From LMUY01 sp965276785 (GTDB lineage: Bacteria > Pseudomonadota > Alphaproteobacteria > Acetobacterales > Acetobacteraceae): 64,000 nt of DNA. The translations under genes were made by a program, and so were the position numbers. How positions within the stretch are numbered: the stretch's first letter is position 1; every line of letters begins with the position of its first letter. Location: positions 558,001 to 622,000 of the forward strand of contig OZ255629.1 of assembly GCA_965276785.1 (NCBI GenBank), written 5' to 3'. Shown piece by piece: positions 1 to 10,636 of this stretch. Below the pieces are notes generated by a model. That model was not told the origin of the DNA, did no database searches, and saw only the letters and a program-made list of their open reading frames with translations.

Positions 1-2
1 TG

Positions 3-1415
<1,413 letters not shown>

Positions 1416-1418
1416 GCG

Positions 1419-2618
1419 GTGACCCGGTTCCAACCGGCCGACGCTGCGGAGGCGCAGGAGGTGGTGGCCTGGGCCGCCGCCGAGCGCCAGCCACTCGAAA
1501 TCGTGGGCGGCGGCAGCAAGCGGCGGCTGGGCCGGCCGATGCAGACCGACCATCGGATCGACCTGGCGCGGCTCGCCGGCATCGTGGATTACGACCCGCC
1601 CGAACTGGTGCTGACCGCGCGGGCGGCGACGCCGATGGCCGAGATCGAGGCCCAACTCGCCGCGCGGCAGCAGATGCTGGCCTTCGAGCCGCCGGACTGG
1701 CGCGGGCTGCTGGGCGGCGAGGGCGAACCGACCCTGGGCGGAACGCTCGCCTGCAACATCGCCGGCCCGCGTCGGGTGCGCGCCGGCGCGGCTCGCGACC
1801 ACTTCCTCGGTTTCGACGCGTTGAACGGGTGGGGCGACGCCTGGAAGGCCGGCGGCCGGGTGGTGAAGAACGTCACCGGCTACGACCTGTGCAAGCTGCA
1901 GGCGGGCGCCTATGGCACGCTCTCCATTTTGACCGAACTCTCGGTGCGCGTGGTGCCGCGGCCGGAGACCGCTTGCAGCCTGGTGCTGCACGGCCTGTCC
2001 GACGAGGACGCGGTCGCGGCCTTGGCGCAAGCGCTGAACACGCCGCATGAAGTGTCTGCCGCGGCCTACCTTCCTGAGGTCGTCGGGCAGCGGGCAGGGT
2101 TGCCCGGCGCCGCCGCCGTGCTGCGCCTCGAAGGTCCGGCGCCGTCGGTCGCGTTCCGCAGCCGGGCGCTACAGGCGGTGTTCGGCGGCGACCCGGTGGA
2201 GCCGGCCGCCAGCGACCGGCTCTGGCGCGACATGGCTGCCGTGAGCCCGCTGTTGCGCCCTGCCGGGCGCTGCATCTGGCGCCTTTGCCCGACGCCCTCG
2301 GCAGCGCCCGAGGTGCTGCGGGTGATCCGCAAGGCGCAGGCCGGGGCCGAGGCGTTCTACGACTGGGGCGGCGGCCTGCTGTGGCTCAGCCTCGACGCCA
2401 CGGAGGCGGGCCCGGATGCCGGGGCTGCGGTGGTGCGCGGCGCCGTGCGCCGGGTCGGCGGCCACGCGACGCTGATCGTGGCGGAGCCGCCGGTGCGCGC
2501 CGCCGTGCCGGTGTTCGAACCGGAGCCGCCTCCACTGGCCGCGCTCGGCGAACGGGTGCGCGCGAGCTTCGACCCGAACCGCATCTTCAATCCAGGCCGG
2601 CTCCGGGAGGCCCCCTAA
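1419..2618 (+). CDS. glcE: Glycolate oxidase subunit GlcE (FAD-binding)
   Basis: Second FAD-binding subunit of glycolate oxidase, about 399 residues with a GTG start 3 bp after the glcD stop. The N-terminal half holds an FAD_binding_4 domain (GGGSKRRLG near residue 30, then a conserved GGTLACNIAGP stretch near 110). The C-terminus ends with the family-typical FDPNRIFNPGR. It is shorter than GlcD because it lacks the full C-terminal catalytic domain, as is usual for GlcE. Spacing implies translational coupling with glcD and glcF. Required for activity in characterised systems, although its exact role is less clear than that of GlcD. Confidence 0.93.
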   Translation: MTRFQPADAAEAQEVVAWAAAERQPLEIVGGGSKRRLGRPMQTDHRIDLARLAGIVDYDPPELVLTARAATPMAEIEAQLAARQQMLAFEPPDWRGLLGGEGEPTLGGTLACNIAGPRRVRAGAARDHFLGFDALNGWGDAWKAGGRVVKNVTGYDLCKLQAGAYGTLSILTELSVRVVPRPETACSLVLHGLSDEDAVAALAQALNTPHEVSAAAYLPEVVGQRAGLPGAAAVLRLEGPAPSVAFRSRALQAVFGGDPVEPAASDRLWRDMAAVSPLLRPAGRCIWRLCPTPSAAPEVLRVIRKAQAGAEAFYDWGGGLLWLSLDATEAGPDAGAAVVRGAVRRVGGHATLIVAEPPVRAAVPVFEPEPPPLAALGERVRASFDPNRIFNPGRLREAP

Positions 2619-2620
2619 CC

Positions 2621-3913
2621 ATGCAGACCAACTTTAGCGAGGCGCAACTCGCCGACCAGGACACCAAGGAGGCCGAAAAGGTTCTCCGCACCTGCGTGCA
2701 TTGCGGTTTCTGCACCGCCACCTGCCCGACTTACGCGCTGCTCGGCGACGAACTGGATAGCCCGCGCGGCCGCATCTACCTGATGAAGGACATGCTGGAG
2801 AACGACCGGCCGGCGACCGAGAAGGAGGTCAAGCATATCGACCGCTGCCTCTCCTGCCTTGCCTGCATGACCACCTGCCCATCGGGCGTGAACTACATGC
2901 ACCTGGTGGACCATGCCCGGCACCACATTGCCCGCACTTACCGCCGCCCTTGGCCCGAGCGGGCCATGCGGGCGCTGCTCGGCACGGTGCTGCCGCGGCC
3001 GGGATTGTTCCGCCTGTCGCTGTATGGCTCGAGGCTGGGCAAGCCGTTCGCCAAGCTGATGCCGCGGTCGCTGCGGGCCATGCTGGACCTGGCCCCGGCG
3101 CGCGTGCCCGCCGCGAGTGCGATGGACCGGCCGCAGGTGTTCCCCGCCGTGGGCGTGCGCACCCGCCGGGTCGCGTTGCTCACTGGCTGCGCCCAGCGCG
3201 TGCTGGCGCCGCAGATCAACGAGGCCACCATCCGGCTGCTCACCCGGCATGGCTGCGACGTGGTGGTAGCGAAAGGCGCCGGCTGCTGCGGTGCCGTGAC
3301 GCACCATTTGGGTCAGGACGGCCAACGCTACGCCCGCGCCAACATCGCCGCATGGGGCCGCGAACTGAGCCAAGCGGGGTTGGACGCGATTGTCATCAAC
3401 GCGTCCGGCTGCGGCACCTCGGTGAAGGACTACGGCTTCATGTTCCGCAACGACCCGGCGCTGGCCGAGCCGGCGCGCGCCGTGTCCGCGCTGGCGCGGG
3501 ACATCACCGAACTAATGGCCGAGGTCGGCCTGCAAACACCGGTGAACCCTGCCGGGCTGCGCGTGGCCTATCACAGCGCCTGCTCGCTGCAGCACGGCCA
3601 GCAAGTAACGCAACAGCCCAAGCGCCTGCTGCAAGCCGCGGGGTTCACCGTGGCGGACGTGCCGGAGGGCCATCTCTGCTGCGGCTCGGCCGGCACCTAC
3701 AACCTGCTGCAGCCGGAGATCGCCGGCCAGTTGCGCGACCGCAAGGTGGCCAACATCGCGCGCACCAAGCCCGATGTGATCGCCGCCGGCAATGTCGGCT
3801 GCATGACCCAGATCGCCAGCGGCACGGGCATCCCCGTGGTGCACACGGTGGAACTGCTGGATTGGGCGACTGGGGGGCCACGGCCGCGCGGCTTGCCGCT
3901 TGATAATGCGTGA
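2621..3913 (+). CDS. glcF: Glycolate oxidase iron-sulfur subunit GlcF
   Basis: Electron-transfer subunit that passes electrons from the flavin subunits to the quinone pool. The protein has 430 residues from the ATG 2 bp after glcE; the frame extends further upstream but only the part from 2621 matches the family. Two ferredoxin-type 4Fe-4S motifs are visible, CVHCGFCTATCP near residue 27 and CLSCLACMTTCP near 80, followed by two CCG domains (GCCGAVTHH and LCCGSAGTYN), as expected for GlcF and heterodisulfide-reductase-like subunits. A strong hairpin lies directly behind its stop codon. Confidence 0.95.
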   Translation: MQTNFSEAQLADQDTKEAEKVLRTCVHCGFCTATCPTYALLGDELDSPRGRIYLMKDMLENDRPATEKEVKHIDRCLSCLACMTTCPSGVNYMHLVDHARHHIARTYRRPWPERAMRALLGTVLPRPGLFRLSLYGSRLGKPFAKLMPRSLRAMLDLAPARVPAASAMDRPQVFPAVGVRTRRVALLTGCAQRVLAPQINEATIRLLTRHGCDVVVAKGAGCCGAVTHHLGQDGQRYARANIAAWGRELSQAGLDAIVINASGCGTSVKDYGFMFRNDPALAEPARAVSALARDITELMAEVGLQTPVNPAGLRVAYHSACSLQHGQQVTQQPKRLLQAAGFTVADVPEGHLCCGSAGTYNLLQPEIAGQLRDRKVANIARTKPDVIAAGNVGCMTQIASGTGIPVVHTVELLDWATGGPRPRGLPLDNA

Positions 3914-3935
3914 ATAACCCATCGAGATGGGTTAT
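3914..3935 (+). terminator. Hairpin after glcF
   Basis: A perfect inverted repeat begins at the base after the glcF TGA: arms ATAACCCATC and GATGGGTTAT separated by 2 nt. No U-run follows, so it may act as a terminator or as a 3' mRNA stabiliser. It separates the glc operon from the small-gene pair downstream. Confidence 0.55.
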
Positions 3936-3943
3936 GTAGTGCG

Positions 3944-4192
3944 ATGGTCACCGTCTTTCGCGCACATGGCTTGCGCGTGATCATCTCCGCCAACGACCAC
4001 CGTCCAACTCATGTGCAAGTCTTTGGCGACGGCGAAGCGAAGATCAATTTGGTTGGGGACGGAGGCGCCCCACTCTTGCTTTGGGCAGACGGCATGAGCT
4101 TTGGCGATATCCGCCGCGCAATGCAGATCGTGACTGACCATCAGGCCATGCTGCTAATACGCTGGGAGGAGTTGCATGGCCGACTTGATTGA
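3944..4192 (+). CDS. DUF4160 domain small protein
   Basis: An 82-residue protein of the DUF4160 type. The N-terminal pattern (VFRAHGLRVIISANDHRPTHVQVFGDG) with HxHV and a C-terminal helix rich in RRAMQIV matches this family as I know it. Its function is not established. The next gene (DUF2442 type) starts 17 bp before this stop, so the two are translationally coupled. DUF4160 and DUF2442 genes recur as adjacent pairs and have been suggested to be toxin-antitoxin-like; that role is inference here. Confidence 0.75.
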   Translation: MVTVFRAHGLRVIISANDHRPTHVQVFGDGEAKINLVGDGGAPLLLWADGMSFGDIRRAMQIVTDHQAMLLIRWEELHGRLD

Positions 4193-4583
4193 CAAGCAAA
4201 TCGAATTTGCTCTCGACCGTGGCCGCGCCAGACGGCGGGACGAGCCCCGTACCGCTGCCGCTCGATATGACCGGCAGCATGGTCGTATCGTGGTCGAACT
4301 GACGAACGGCTGTACCTTCACGTTTCCTTCCGCCCTTGCGGAGGGGCTGCAAGCCGGGAGCGAGGACCAACTCGCCGAGGTGGAAATCCTTGGCGCGGGC
4401 TCCGGCTTGCACTGGGAGTCGCTGGATGTCGACCTTTCGGTTCCGGGCCTGCTCGTGGGCCTGTTCGGAACCAAAGCCTTCATGGCGCGGCACGCCGGCC
4501 AAACCAAGTCCGCTGCCAAAACAGCGGCAGCACGGAAGAACGGCGCCAAGGGTGGTCGCCCTCGAAAAGCGAGTAGCGGCTAA
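4176..4583 (+). CDS. DUF2442 domain protein with basic C-terminal tail
   Basis: A 135-residue protein whose middle (residues 30-100) has the DUF2442 pattern: VELTNGCTFTFP, then a segment ending in GLHWESLDVDLSVPGLL. The C-terminal 30 residues are Ala/Lys-rich (KSAAKTAAARKNGAKGGRPRK), suggesting nucleic-acid binding. It overlaps the DUF4160 gene by 17 bp. Function is unknown; the small, paired, overlapping arrangement resembles a toxin-antitoxin module with this as the DNA-binding partner, which is inference only. Confidence 0.75.
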   Translation: MADLIDKQIEFALDRGRARRRDEPRTAAARYDRQHGRIVVELTNGCTFTFPSALAEGLQAGSEDQLAEVEILGAGSGLHWESLDVDLSVPGLLVGLFGTKAFMARHAGQTKSAAKTAAARKNGAKGGRPRKASSG

Positions 4584-4614
4584 CTCGGCCGAATAAGAAC
4601 AACAGGGAGAAACC

Positions 4615-6255
4615 ATGTTCCACCAACTGCTGACGCCGGTCGCGGGCAACCTGCTGCTATCGTTCCTGGCCGCGGCCGTGCCGATCGCCGTCGTGCTGGT
4701 GATGCTCGGCGTGCTGCGGCGACCGGCCTGGCAGGCCTCGCTCGCCGGCCTCGTCGCAGGATTGCTGGTCGCCACCCTGGTCTGGCAGTTCCCGGTCGGG
4801 CTGGCGCTCAGCAGCGTGGCCGCCGGCGCGGTGTTCGCGGTCTGGCCGGTGATGTGGATCGTGGTCAACGCGCTGCTGCTCTATAACATCGCCGTCGTGT
4901 CCGGCCGCTTCGACGCCTTTCGCGACTGGGTGCTAGACCACTTGCCGAACGACCGCCGGGTGGTGCTGGTGGTGATCGGCTTCTGCTTCGGCTGCCTGCT
5001 GGAAGGCATATCCGGCTTCGGCACCCCGGTGGCGATCACCAGCGCGCTGCTGATCATGGTGGGCTTCCCACCGCTGGAAGCGCTCACCTTCACGCTGATC
5101 TTTAACACCGCCCCAGTGGCGTTCGGCGCGCTCGGCGCCCCGGTGACGGTGCTGGGCCAAGTGACCGGGCTCAACCCGGTGCGGCTTGGCGCCATGATCG
5201 GCCGCCAGTTGCCGTTCATGGCGCTGCTGCTGCCGTTCTACGTGATCGCGGTGTATGGCGGCTTGCGGTCGATCAAGGCGCTCTGGCCGATGCTGCTCGT
5301 CGCGGGCGGCAGCTTCGCGTTCGGCCAGTTCGTCTCGTCCAACTTCCTCGACTACGCGCTGACCGACGTGCTGTCCTCGCTGATCGCGCTGGTGGCAACG
5401 CTGCTATTCCTGCAGCTCTGGCAGCCCGCCACCGACGCAGCGTTCTCCGTCACTGCCCGCATGCCGCAGCCGGTGGGGGCCGACGTCGCCATCGGCTCGG
5501 CCATCGCGCGCGGCCCGCGTGGCGACGTGCCGGCATGGCAAGGCTGGATTCCCTGGATCGTGGTTTCCATCGTGGTGATCGCCTGGACCCACCTCAAGCT
5601 GTTCGCTATCGGCCAGCAAGCGATCCCGTGGCCCGGCTTGCACAACTTGGTCTCGATCACGCTTTATCACGATAAGCCGTACGCCGCGACCTGGGTGTTC
5701 CAGCCGCTGGCGACCGGCACCGCTATCCTGGTCTCCGCCGTCATCACCGCGGCGCTGGTGGGCGTGGGCCCGGGCCGCTTCCTGCAGTGCGTCGCCGCCA
5801 CCTGGCGCCAGAGCCGCATCGCTATCCTCACCGTGGCGCTGATCGTGGCGCTCGCCTACCTGATGAACTACTCCGGCCTTACCTACACGCTGGGCCTGGG
5901 CGTCGCCTCCATGGGCGTGGTGTTCCCGCTGGTCTCGCCGTTCCTCGGCTGGGTGGCGGTGTTCCTGTCCGGCAGCGACACCTCGGGCAACGCGCTGTTC
6001 GGCAACCTCCAGGTGGTGGCGGCCAACCAACTGGGGCTAAACCCGGTGCTGATCGCGGCCACCAACTCGTCGGGCGGCGTCATGGGCAAGATGATCTCGC
6101 CGCAGAACATCGCCACCGGTGTCTCGGTGACGGACCTCAAGGGCCAGGAGGGCCTGGTGTTCGCGCGCACCTTCAAGCACAGCATCGCGCTGACCTTGCT
6201 GCTCGGCGGATTGGTCGTGCTCCAGCAGTACGTAGTGCCGTGGATGATCCCATAA
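4615..6255 (+). CDS. lctP: L-lactate/glycolate permease (LctP family)
   Basis: Inner-membrane permease of the LctP/GlcA family, 546 residues with roughly 12-14 hydrophobic segments. The family signature region CLLEGISGFGTPVAITSA is near residues 124-142, and SGSDTSGNALFGNLQ plus SSGGVMGKMISPQNIA are in the C-terminal third. A Shine-Dalgarno AGGGAGA precedes the ATG. Being close to glcDEF, glycolate is a likely substrate (GlcA role), although lactate transport cannot be excluded from sequence. The next gene, bluB, starts inside its last codons. Confidence 0.9.
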   Translation: MFHQLLTPVAGNLLLSFLAAAVPIAVVLVMLGVLRRPAWQASLAGLVAGLLVATLVWQFPVGLALSSVAAGAVFAVWPVMWIVVNALLLYNIAVVSGRFDAFRDWVLDHLPNDRRVVLVVIGFCFGCLLEGISGFGTPVAITSALLIMVGFPPLEALTFTLIFNTAPVAFGALGAPVTVLGQVTGLNPVRLGAMIGRQLPFMALLLPFYVIAVYGGLRSIKALWPMLLVAGGSFAFGQFVSSNFLDYALTDVLSSLIALVATLLFLQLWQPATDAAFSVTARMPQPVGADVAIGSAIARGPRGDVPAWQGWIPWIVVSIVVIAWTHLKLFAIGQQAIPWPGLHNLVSITLYHDKPYAATWVFQPLATGTAILVSAVITAALVGVGPGRFLQCVAATWRQSRIAILTVALIVALAYLMNYSGLTYTLGLGVASMGVVFPLVSPFLGWVAVFLSGSDTSGNALFGNLQVVAANQLGLNPVLIAATNSSGGVMGKMISPQNIATGVSVTDLKGQEGLVFARTFKHSIALTLLLGGLVVLQQYVVPWMIP

Positions 6256-6890
6256 CCGCCCCCGCGTTCGACGCCGCGTTCCAGTCTCGCCTGCTGGATC
6301 TGTTCCGCTGGCGGCGTGACGTGCGGCATTTCTGCGCCAAACCCGTGCCGCTAGCGGTGGTGGAGCACTTGCTGGAGGTTGCGTGTCTGGCGCCCTCGGT
6401 GGGGCTGAGCCAGCCATGGCGCTTCGTGATGGTGGAGTCCCCAGTGCGCCGGGCGGCGGTGAAGGCGGACTTCACCCGCTGCAACGCGGCGGCGCTGGCC
6501 CGCCAGGCTTCGGACCGAGCGGCAGCCTATGCACGGCTGAAGCTTGCTGGGCTGGAGGAAGCGCCGTGCCACATCGCTGCGTTTGCCGAGCCCGAACCAG
6601 TCGAGGGGCATGGCCTAGGACGCCAGACCATGCCCGAGACCACCTCCTATTCGGCGGTACTGGCCGTGCACACGCTCTGGCTAGCGGCGCGGGCCGCCGG
6701 GCTGGGTCTCGGCTGGGTGTCCATCCTCGATCCGGCCGCGATCACCCGCGTGCTGGACGTACCGGGTGAGTGGGCATTCATCGGGTATTTCTGCCTCGGC
6801 TACCCGATGGCGGACGATGATACGCCGGAGTTGGAGCGCGCGGGTTGGGAGAAGCGGCGTATGGCGGTGGACATGGTGCTGCGGCGGTAA
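6240..6890 (+). CDS. bluB: 5,6-dimethylbenzimidazole synthase BluB
   Basis: Nitroreductase-fold enzyme that cannibalises FMN to make the lower ligand of vitamin B12. The 216-residue product matches BluB: LFRWRRDVRHFCAKPVP near residue 15, LEVACLAPSVGLSQPWRF near 45, and WEKRR at the C-terminus. The start chosen is the GTG at 6240, overlapping the permease stop by 16 bp; the frame stays open far upstream inside the permease but without family similarity. Cobalamin is needed by many bacteriochlorophyll producers (BchE route), which fits the organism. Confidence 0.9.
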   Translation: MDDPITAPAFDAAFQSRLLDLFRWRRDVRHFCAKPVPLAVVEHLLEVACLAPSVGLSQPWRFVMVESPVRRAAVKADFTRCNAAALARQASDRAAAYARLKLAGLEEAPCHIAAFAEPEPVEGHGLGRQTMPETTSYSAVLAVHTLWLAARAAGLGLGWVSILDPAAITRVLDVPGEWAFIGYFCLGYPMADDDTPELERAGWEKRRMAVDMVLRR

Positions 6891-6895
6891 GTTGG

Positions 6896-8245
6896 CTACT
6901 TTGCTCGCGGCACGCCGGTGGTGTCCAACGCGGCGGCCTGCCGGGCGGAAACGGTGGCTGAGTCGAACCCCTCGATCATCTCATGGAACAGGCGGCACCA
7001 GTTCAGCCTTGCCTTCAGTCGCAGGAACACGCTGCCCAGCCCGATCGCCGACCGGTCCATCAGCACGAACTCGCGTGGCGGGCGCACGCCCCCGGTTGCC
7101 TTAAGGCCTGCATAGACCTTCTCCGCCACGTCGCGGCCGTAATCCGGATTGCCGTGCTCTTGGATCAAGCGCACCCGGTCGGTCAGCAGCGGTTCGTAAA
7201 TGAACCGTGCCCATTGGTTGAGCAGCTCCATTTTCTCGCGCGACAGGCCGGTGAAGCCCCATTGCTCATAGGCGTGGTGCGCGCGGTCCATGTCCTCATC
7301 GCGGATCGCTTGGTAAAGGTCGATCACGCCGCTCACGAACTTGACCGGGAACACCCGGATGGCGCCGAAATCCAGCAGGTTCAGCCCGTAATCGGCGCGC
7401 ACCTGGTAGTTGCCCAAGTGCGGATCGCCGTGAATCACGCCATATTGGTACAACGGCACGTACCAGGCGTGGAAAATAGATGTGGCGAGATGGTCGCGCT
7501 GTTCCTGCGCCATGCCGACGTCCAGCAACGGCTGCAGCGCGCGGCCTTCCAGCCAAGTCATGGTCAGCAAGCGACCGGTGGAATGGCTATCCACCGGGCG
7601 AGGGATGCTGACGAATGGGTCGCCCTCCAGCATCAGCCCATACAGCCGCATCTGCGCGGCCTCGCGGCGGTAATCCAGCTCCTCCCGCAGCCGTTCGGCC
7701 AGTTCGGCATAGATGTCGTCGGAGTTGATGGCGGCATCCATGCGCCGGTAGAGCGACATGGCCAGGCGAAGCTGGCGCAGGTCGGCTTCCACCGTGCTGG
7801 CCATGTCGGGATATTGCAGCTTGCACGCGATGTCGGTGCCGTCGGGCAGCGTGGCGCGGTGCACCTGGCCCAGGCTGGCGGCTGCGGCGGCGTCCTGGCC
7901 GAAGCTTTTAAACCGGCTCTGCCAGTCGGTGCCGAGTTCGCCCGCCATGCGCCGCCGCACGAAGCTCCATCCCATCGGCGGCGCGTTGGCCTGTAGCTGC
8001 GACAGCTCGGCCGCGTATTGCTCGGGCAGCGCGTTCGGGATGGTGGACATGAACTGCGCCACCTTCATCAGCGGCCCCTTCAAGCCGCCCAGGATGGCCT
8101 TCAGGTCCTCGGCTTGCGCGGCCTGGTTGCCCTTGCGGCCAAACACGCGCTGCCCGGCGTAACGCGCCGCGATGCCACCGACGGCGCCCGAGGTGCGCGC
8201 CATGCGACGTACCTCGCCGAAGATGTTGGGCCGGTCTTCGCTCAC
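6896..8245 (-). CDS. AarF/UbiB (ABC1) family atypical kinase-like protein
   Basis: A 449-residue member of the ABC1/ADCK/UbiB family, atypical kinase-like proteins often linked to ubiquinone biosynthesis. Visible are the N-terminal KGPLMKVAQFMS (KxGQ-like) motif, the lysine segment CKLQYPD, the catalytic-loop equivalent HGDPHLGNY and LLDFGAIR, the DFG equivalent. Start is GTG, overlapping the stop of the upstream peptidase gene by 4 bp (GTGA), so the two form an operon. Whether this is the ubiquinone UbiB or a paralogue cannot be told from sequence. Confidence 0.82.
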   Translation of the reverse strand: MSEDRPNIFGEVRRMARTSGAVGGIAARYAGQRVFGRKGNQAAQAEDLKAILGGLKGPLMKVAQFMSTIPNALPEQYAAELSQLQANAPPMGWSFVRRRMAGELGTDWQSRFKSFGQDAAAAASLGQVHRATLPDGTDIACKLQYPDMASTVEADLRQLRLAMSLYRRMDAAINSDDIYAELAERLREELDYRREAAQMRLYGLMLEGDPFVSIPRPVDSHSTGRLLTMTWLEGRALQPLLDVGMAQEQRDHLATSIFHAWYVPLYQYGVIHGDPHLGNYQVRADYGLNLLDFGAIRVFPVKFVSGVIDLYQAIRDEDMDRAHHAYEQWGFTGLSREKMELLNQWARFIYEPLLTDRVRLIQEHGNPDYGRDVAEKVYAGLKATGGVRPPREFVLMDRSAIGLGSVFLRLKARLNWCRLFHEMIEGFDSATVSARQAAALDTTGVPRAK

Positions 8246-10065
8246 GCCGCAGCCTCCAATTCGTCGATGAACCCGGCGATCACGTCCAACCCGCGCCGCC
8301 AGAACGCCGGGTCCGAGGCATCGAGGCCGAACGGCGCCAGCAACTCGCGGTGCCGCTTGGTGCCGCCGGCGCGCAGCATGTCGAGATATTTGGCCTGGAA
8401 TCCCGGATGTCCGTCCTGGAACACGCCATACAGCGCGTTCACCAGGCAGTCCCCGAAGGCATAGGCATAGACGTAGAACGGCGAGTGGATGAAGTGCGGC
8501 ACGTAGGACCAGAACACGTCATAGTCCGGCGTGAATTCAAACGCCGGGCCGAGGCTCTCGGTCTGCACCGCGCGCCAGATCGCGCCGATCTGCTCGGGCA
8601 GCAGTTCGCCATCGCGGCGCTGGTCATGCACCCGGGTCTCGAACTGGTAGAACGCGGTCTGCCGCACCACGGTGTTGAGCATGTCCTCTACCTTGCCCGC
8701 CAGCATCAGGCGGCGCCGGGCCGGGTCGGTCTCGGCGTCCAGCAGGGCGCGGAAGGTGAGCATCTCGCCGAACACGCTGGCGGTTTCCGCCAGCGTGAGC
8801 GGGGTGCCGCATTGCAGGTAGCCCTGCGGCCCGGCCAGCACCTGGTGCACGCCATGGCCCAACTCGTGCGCCAGGGTCATCACGTCCCGGGCACGGCCGT
8901 GATAGTTCAGTAGTAGGTAGGGGTGCGCCGAAGGCACCGTCGGGTGGGCAAAGGCGCCGCCCGACTTGCCGGGGCGCAACCCGGCGTCGATCCAGGGCTT
9001 GCTGAAGAAGTGGCCGCCGATTTCGGCCAGCTCCGGGCTGAATGCACGATACGACGACAGCACCCGCTGCTGCGCTTCCTCCCACGGGATCGTGCGGTCG
9101 TCGTCGCCGGGCAGGGGAGCGTTGCGGTCCCAGTGCTGCAGCGTCGGCAGCCCCATCCAGCTGGCCTTCATGGCGTAATACCGGTGCGACAGCCGCCCGT
9201 AATCGGACGAAACCGCGGTGACCAGCGCGTCCACCACCCCGTCTTCCACCATGTTGGCGCGGTTGCGGCTGCTGGTCGGGCGGGGATAGTGGCGCCAGCC
9301 GTCGGTGATGGCTTTGTCCTTGGCCAGCGTGTTGGTGATCAGGCTGAACAGCTTGACCCGCTCGCCGAACGCCGCCCCGATGGCGCGGCCAGCCGCCTCG
9401 CGCACGCTGCGATCCCGATCCGACAGCTTGTTCAGCACGTCGCTCACGGTCAGCGTCTCGCCGTGCAGCGGGATGCGCATGCCGGCCACCGTCTCGTCGA
9501 ACAGGCGCGACCAGGCTTGCGCGCCGGTGACGGATTTCTCGTGCAGCAGCTTCTCGGCTTCGTCGGAGAGCTGGTGGGGACGGAACACCCTCAGGTCGCG
9601 TAGGAACGGTTGCCAGCCGGCCAGCGCTGGGTCGGCCAGCTTCTGCTCGATGTCGGCATCCTCCAGCCGGTTCAACTCCAGCGTGAAGAACAGCAGGTCG
9701 GAGCTGATGGTGGTGACCCGCTCGGAGCACGACTGCATGAAGCTGCCGATGACGGCGTTGGTGCTGTCGCCGCTGAATTGCAGTTGCGCGTAGGACATCA
9801 CCCGGCCGAGCAACTCCTCCAGCCGCTCGTATTCACCCAACGCCGCTGCGAGGTCCGCGCCGGTTGAGGCGCCGAGCCGGCCGCCGTATCGGGCCGCGAA
9901 GGCGCGCGCCGCATCGGCCGCCGCCGCAAGGTCGGCCTCGATCTGCGGGCTGGTGATGCTTGGATAGAGGTCCGAAAGATCCCAGGCGGGAAGCGGGCTG
10001 GCCGCGTCCTCTTTCACGGGCAGCGGCGATGGGGCGCGAGCGGGGCTTGATGTCATGCCGTCCAT
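8242..10065 (-). CDS. pepF: M3 family oligoendopeptidase F
   Basis: Cytoplasmic zinc metallopeptidase of family M3 (thimet/PepF group), 607 residues. The zinc-binding motif is HELGHGVHQ near residue 403, with the downstream Glu in the ETASVFGE segment near 430. The N-terminal helical part (about residues 30-150) matches the PepF N-terminal domain. The M3 Pz family hydrolyses peptides of roughly 7-17 residues. Two in-frame ATGs are 9 bp apart; the upstream one is given. It overlaps the ABC1-family gene by 4 bp and is its operon partner. Confidence 0.9.
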   Translation of the reverse strand: MDGMTSSPARAPSPLPVKEDAASPLPAWDLSDLYPSITSPQIEADLAAAADAARAFAARYGGRLGASTGADLAAALGEYERLEELLGRVMSYAQLQFSGDSTNAVIGSFMQSCSERVTTISSDLLFFTLELNRLEDADIEQKLADPALAGWQPFLRDLRVFRPHQLSDEAEKLLHEKSVTGAQAWSRLFDETVAGMRIPLHGETLTVSDVLNKLSDRDRSVREAAGRAIGAAFGERVKLFSLITNTLAKDKAITDGWRHYPRPTSSRNRANMVEDGVVDALVTAVSSDYGRLSHRYYAMKASWMGLPTLQHWDRNAPLPGDDDRTIPWEEAQQRVLSSYRAFSPELAEIGGHFFSKPWIDAGLRPGKSGGAFAHPTVPSAHPYLLLNYHGRARDVMTLAHELGHGVHQVLAGPQGYLQCGTPLTLAETASVFGEMLTFRALLDAETDPARRRLMLAGKVEDMLNTVVRQTAFYQFETRVHDQRRDGELLPEQIGAIWRAVQTESLGPAFEFTPDYDVFWSYVPHFIHSPFYVYAYAFGDCLVNALYGVFQDGHPGFQAKYLDMLRAGGTKRHRELLAPFGLDASDPAFWRRGLDVIAGFIDELEAAA

Positions 10066-10131
10066 CTAAGGTGCCCGCTCGATCCGTCAAAGGTATGGCA
10101 TCGGCCAGCAGGGAGGCGGTAGGCTCGGGCG

Positions 10132-10615
10132 ATGTCGCCCGACCACAATCCTGGCCGCGGACATCACCATGGCCGCGACCATGGCGCGCTGCCTCATAGC
10201 CACGGCCCGCCAGCTTCGGCCGCGCGTTCGCCGCCTGGTTGGCGCTGAATGCCGGGCTGGTGGCGCTGCAGGTGGCGGTGTGGAGTTGGGCACATTAGAC
10301 CGCGCTCAGTTGGCGCATCCTGTGCGACTCGGCTGGCCTGGCCATGGACGCCGTCCCCGCCGGAATCGATCCCGATGCCGTGTGCCGCGCCTGTTGACCT
10401 TGCCCGGCGTCACCGCAGTGCACGATTTACACATCTGGGCGCTTTCGACCACGCAGACCGCTGCCACCGCGCACCTGGTGTCGGGCGAAATTGGAGTGCT
10501 GGTGCCGATGGCCTGCAACCTGTTGCATGACGAATTCGGCATCGATCACGCGACGCTGCAGATTGAGACCGCCGCGATTGCAGACCGCTGCGCGCAACGG
10601 TCTGCGGACGTGATT
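10132..10615 (+). pseudogene. Cation diffusion facilitator (CzcD-type) efflux gene, deleted and frameshifted
   Basis: Three pieces of one CDF-family gene are spread over three frames. First a His-rich N-terminus starting at the ATG 10132 (HHHGRDHG, PHSHG). Then the first membrane helix, AFAAWLALNAGLVALQVAV, in another frame. After a gap where helices 2-6 should be comes the start of the C-terminal domain (LAMDAVPAGIDPDAV), which stops in its own frame and continues in yet another as LPGVTAVHDLHIWALSTT and LLHDEFGIDHATLQIE. At least two frameshifts and a large internal deletion are implied, so no functional transporter can be made. Confidence 0.75.
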
Positions 10616-10636
10616 GAGGCAAGTGCCTGCCTTGAA

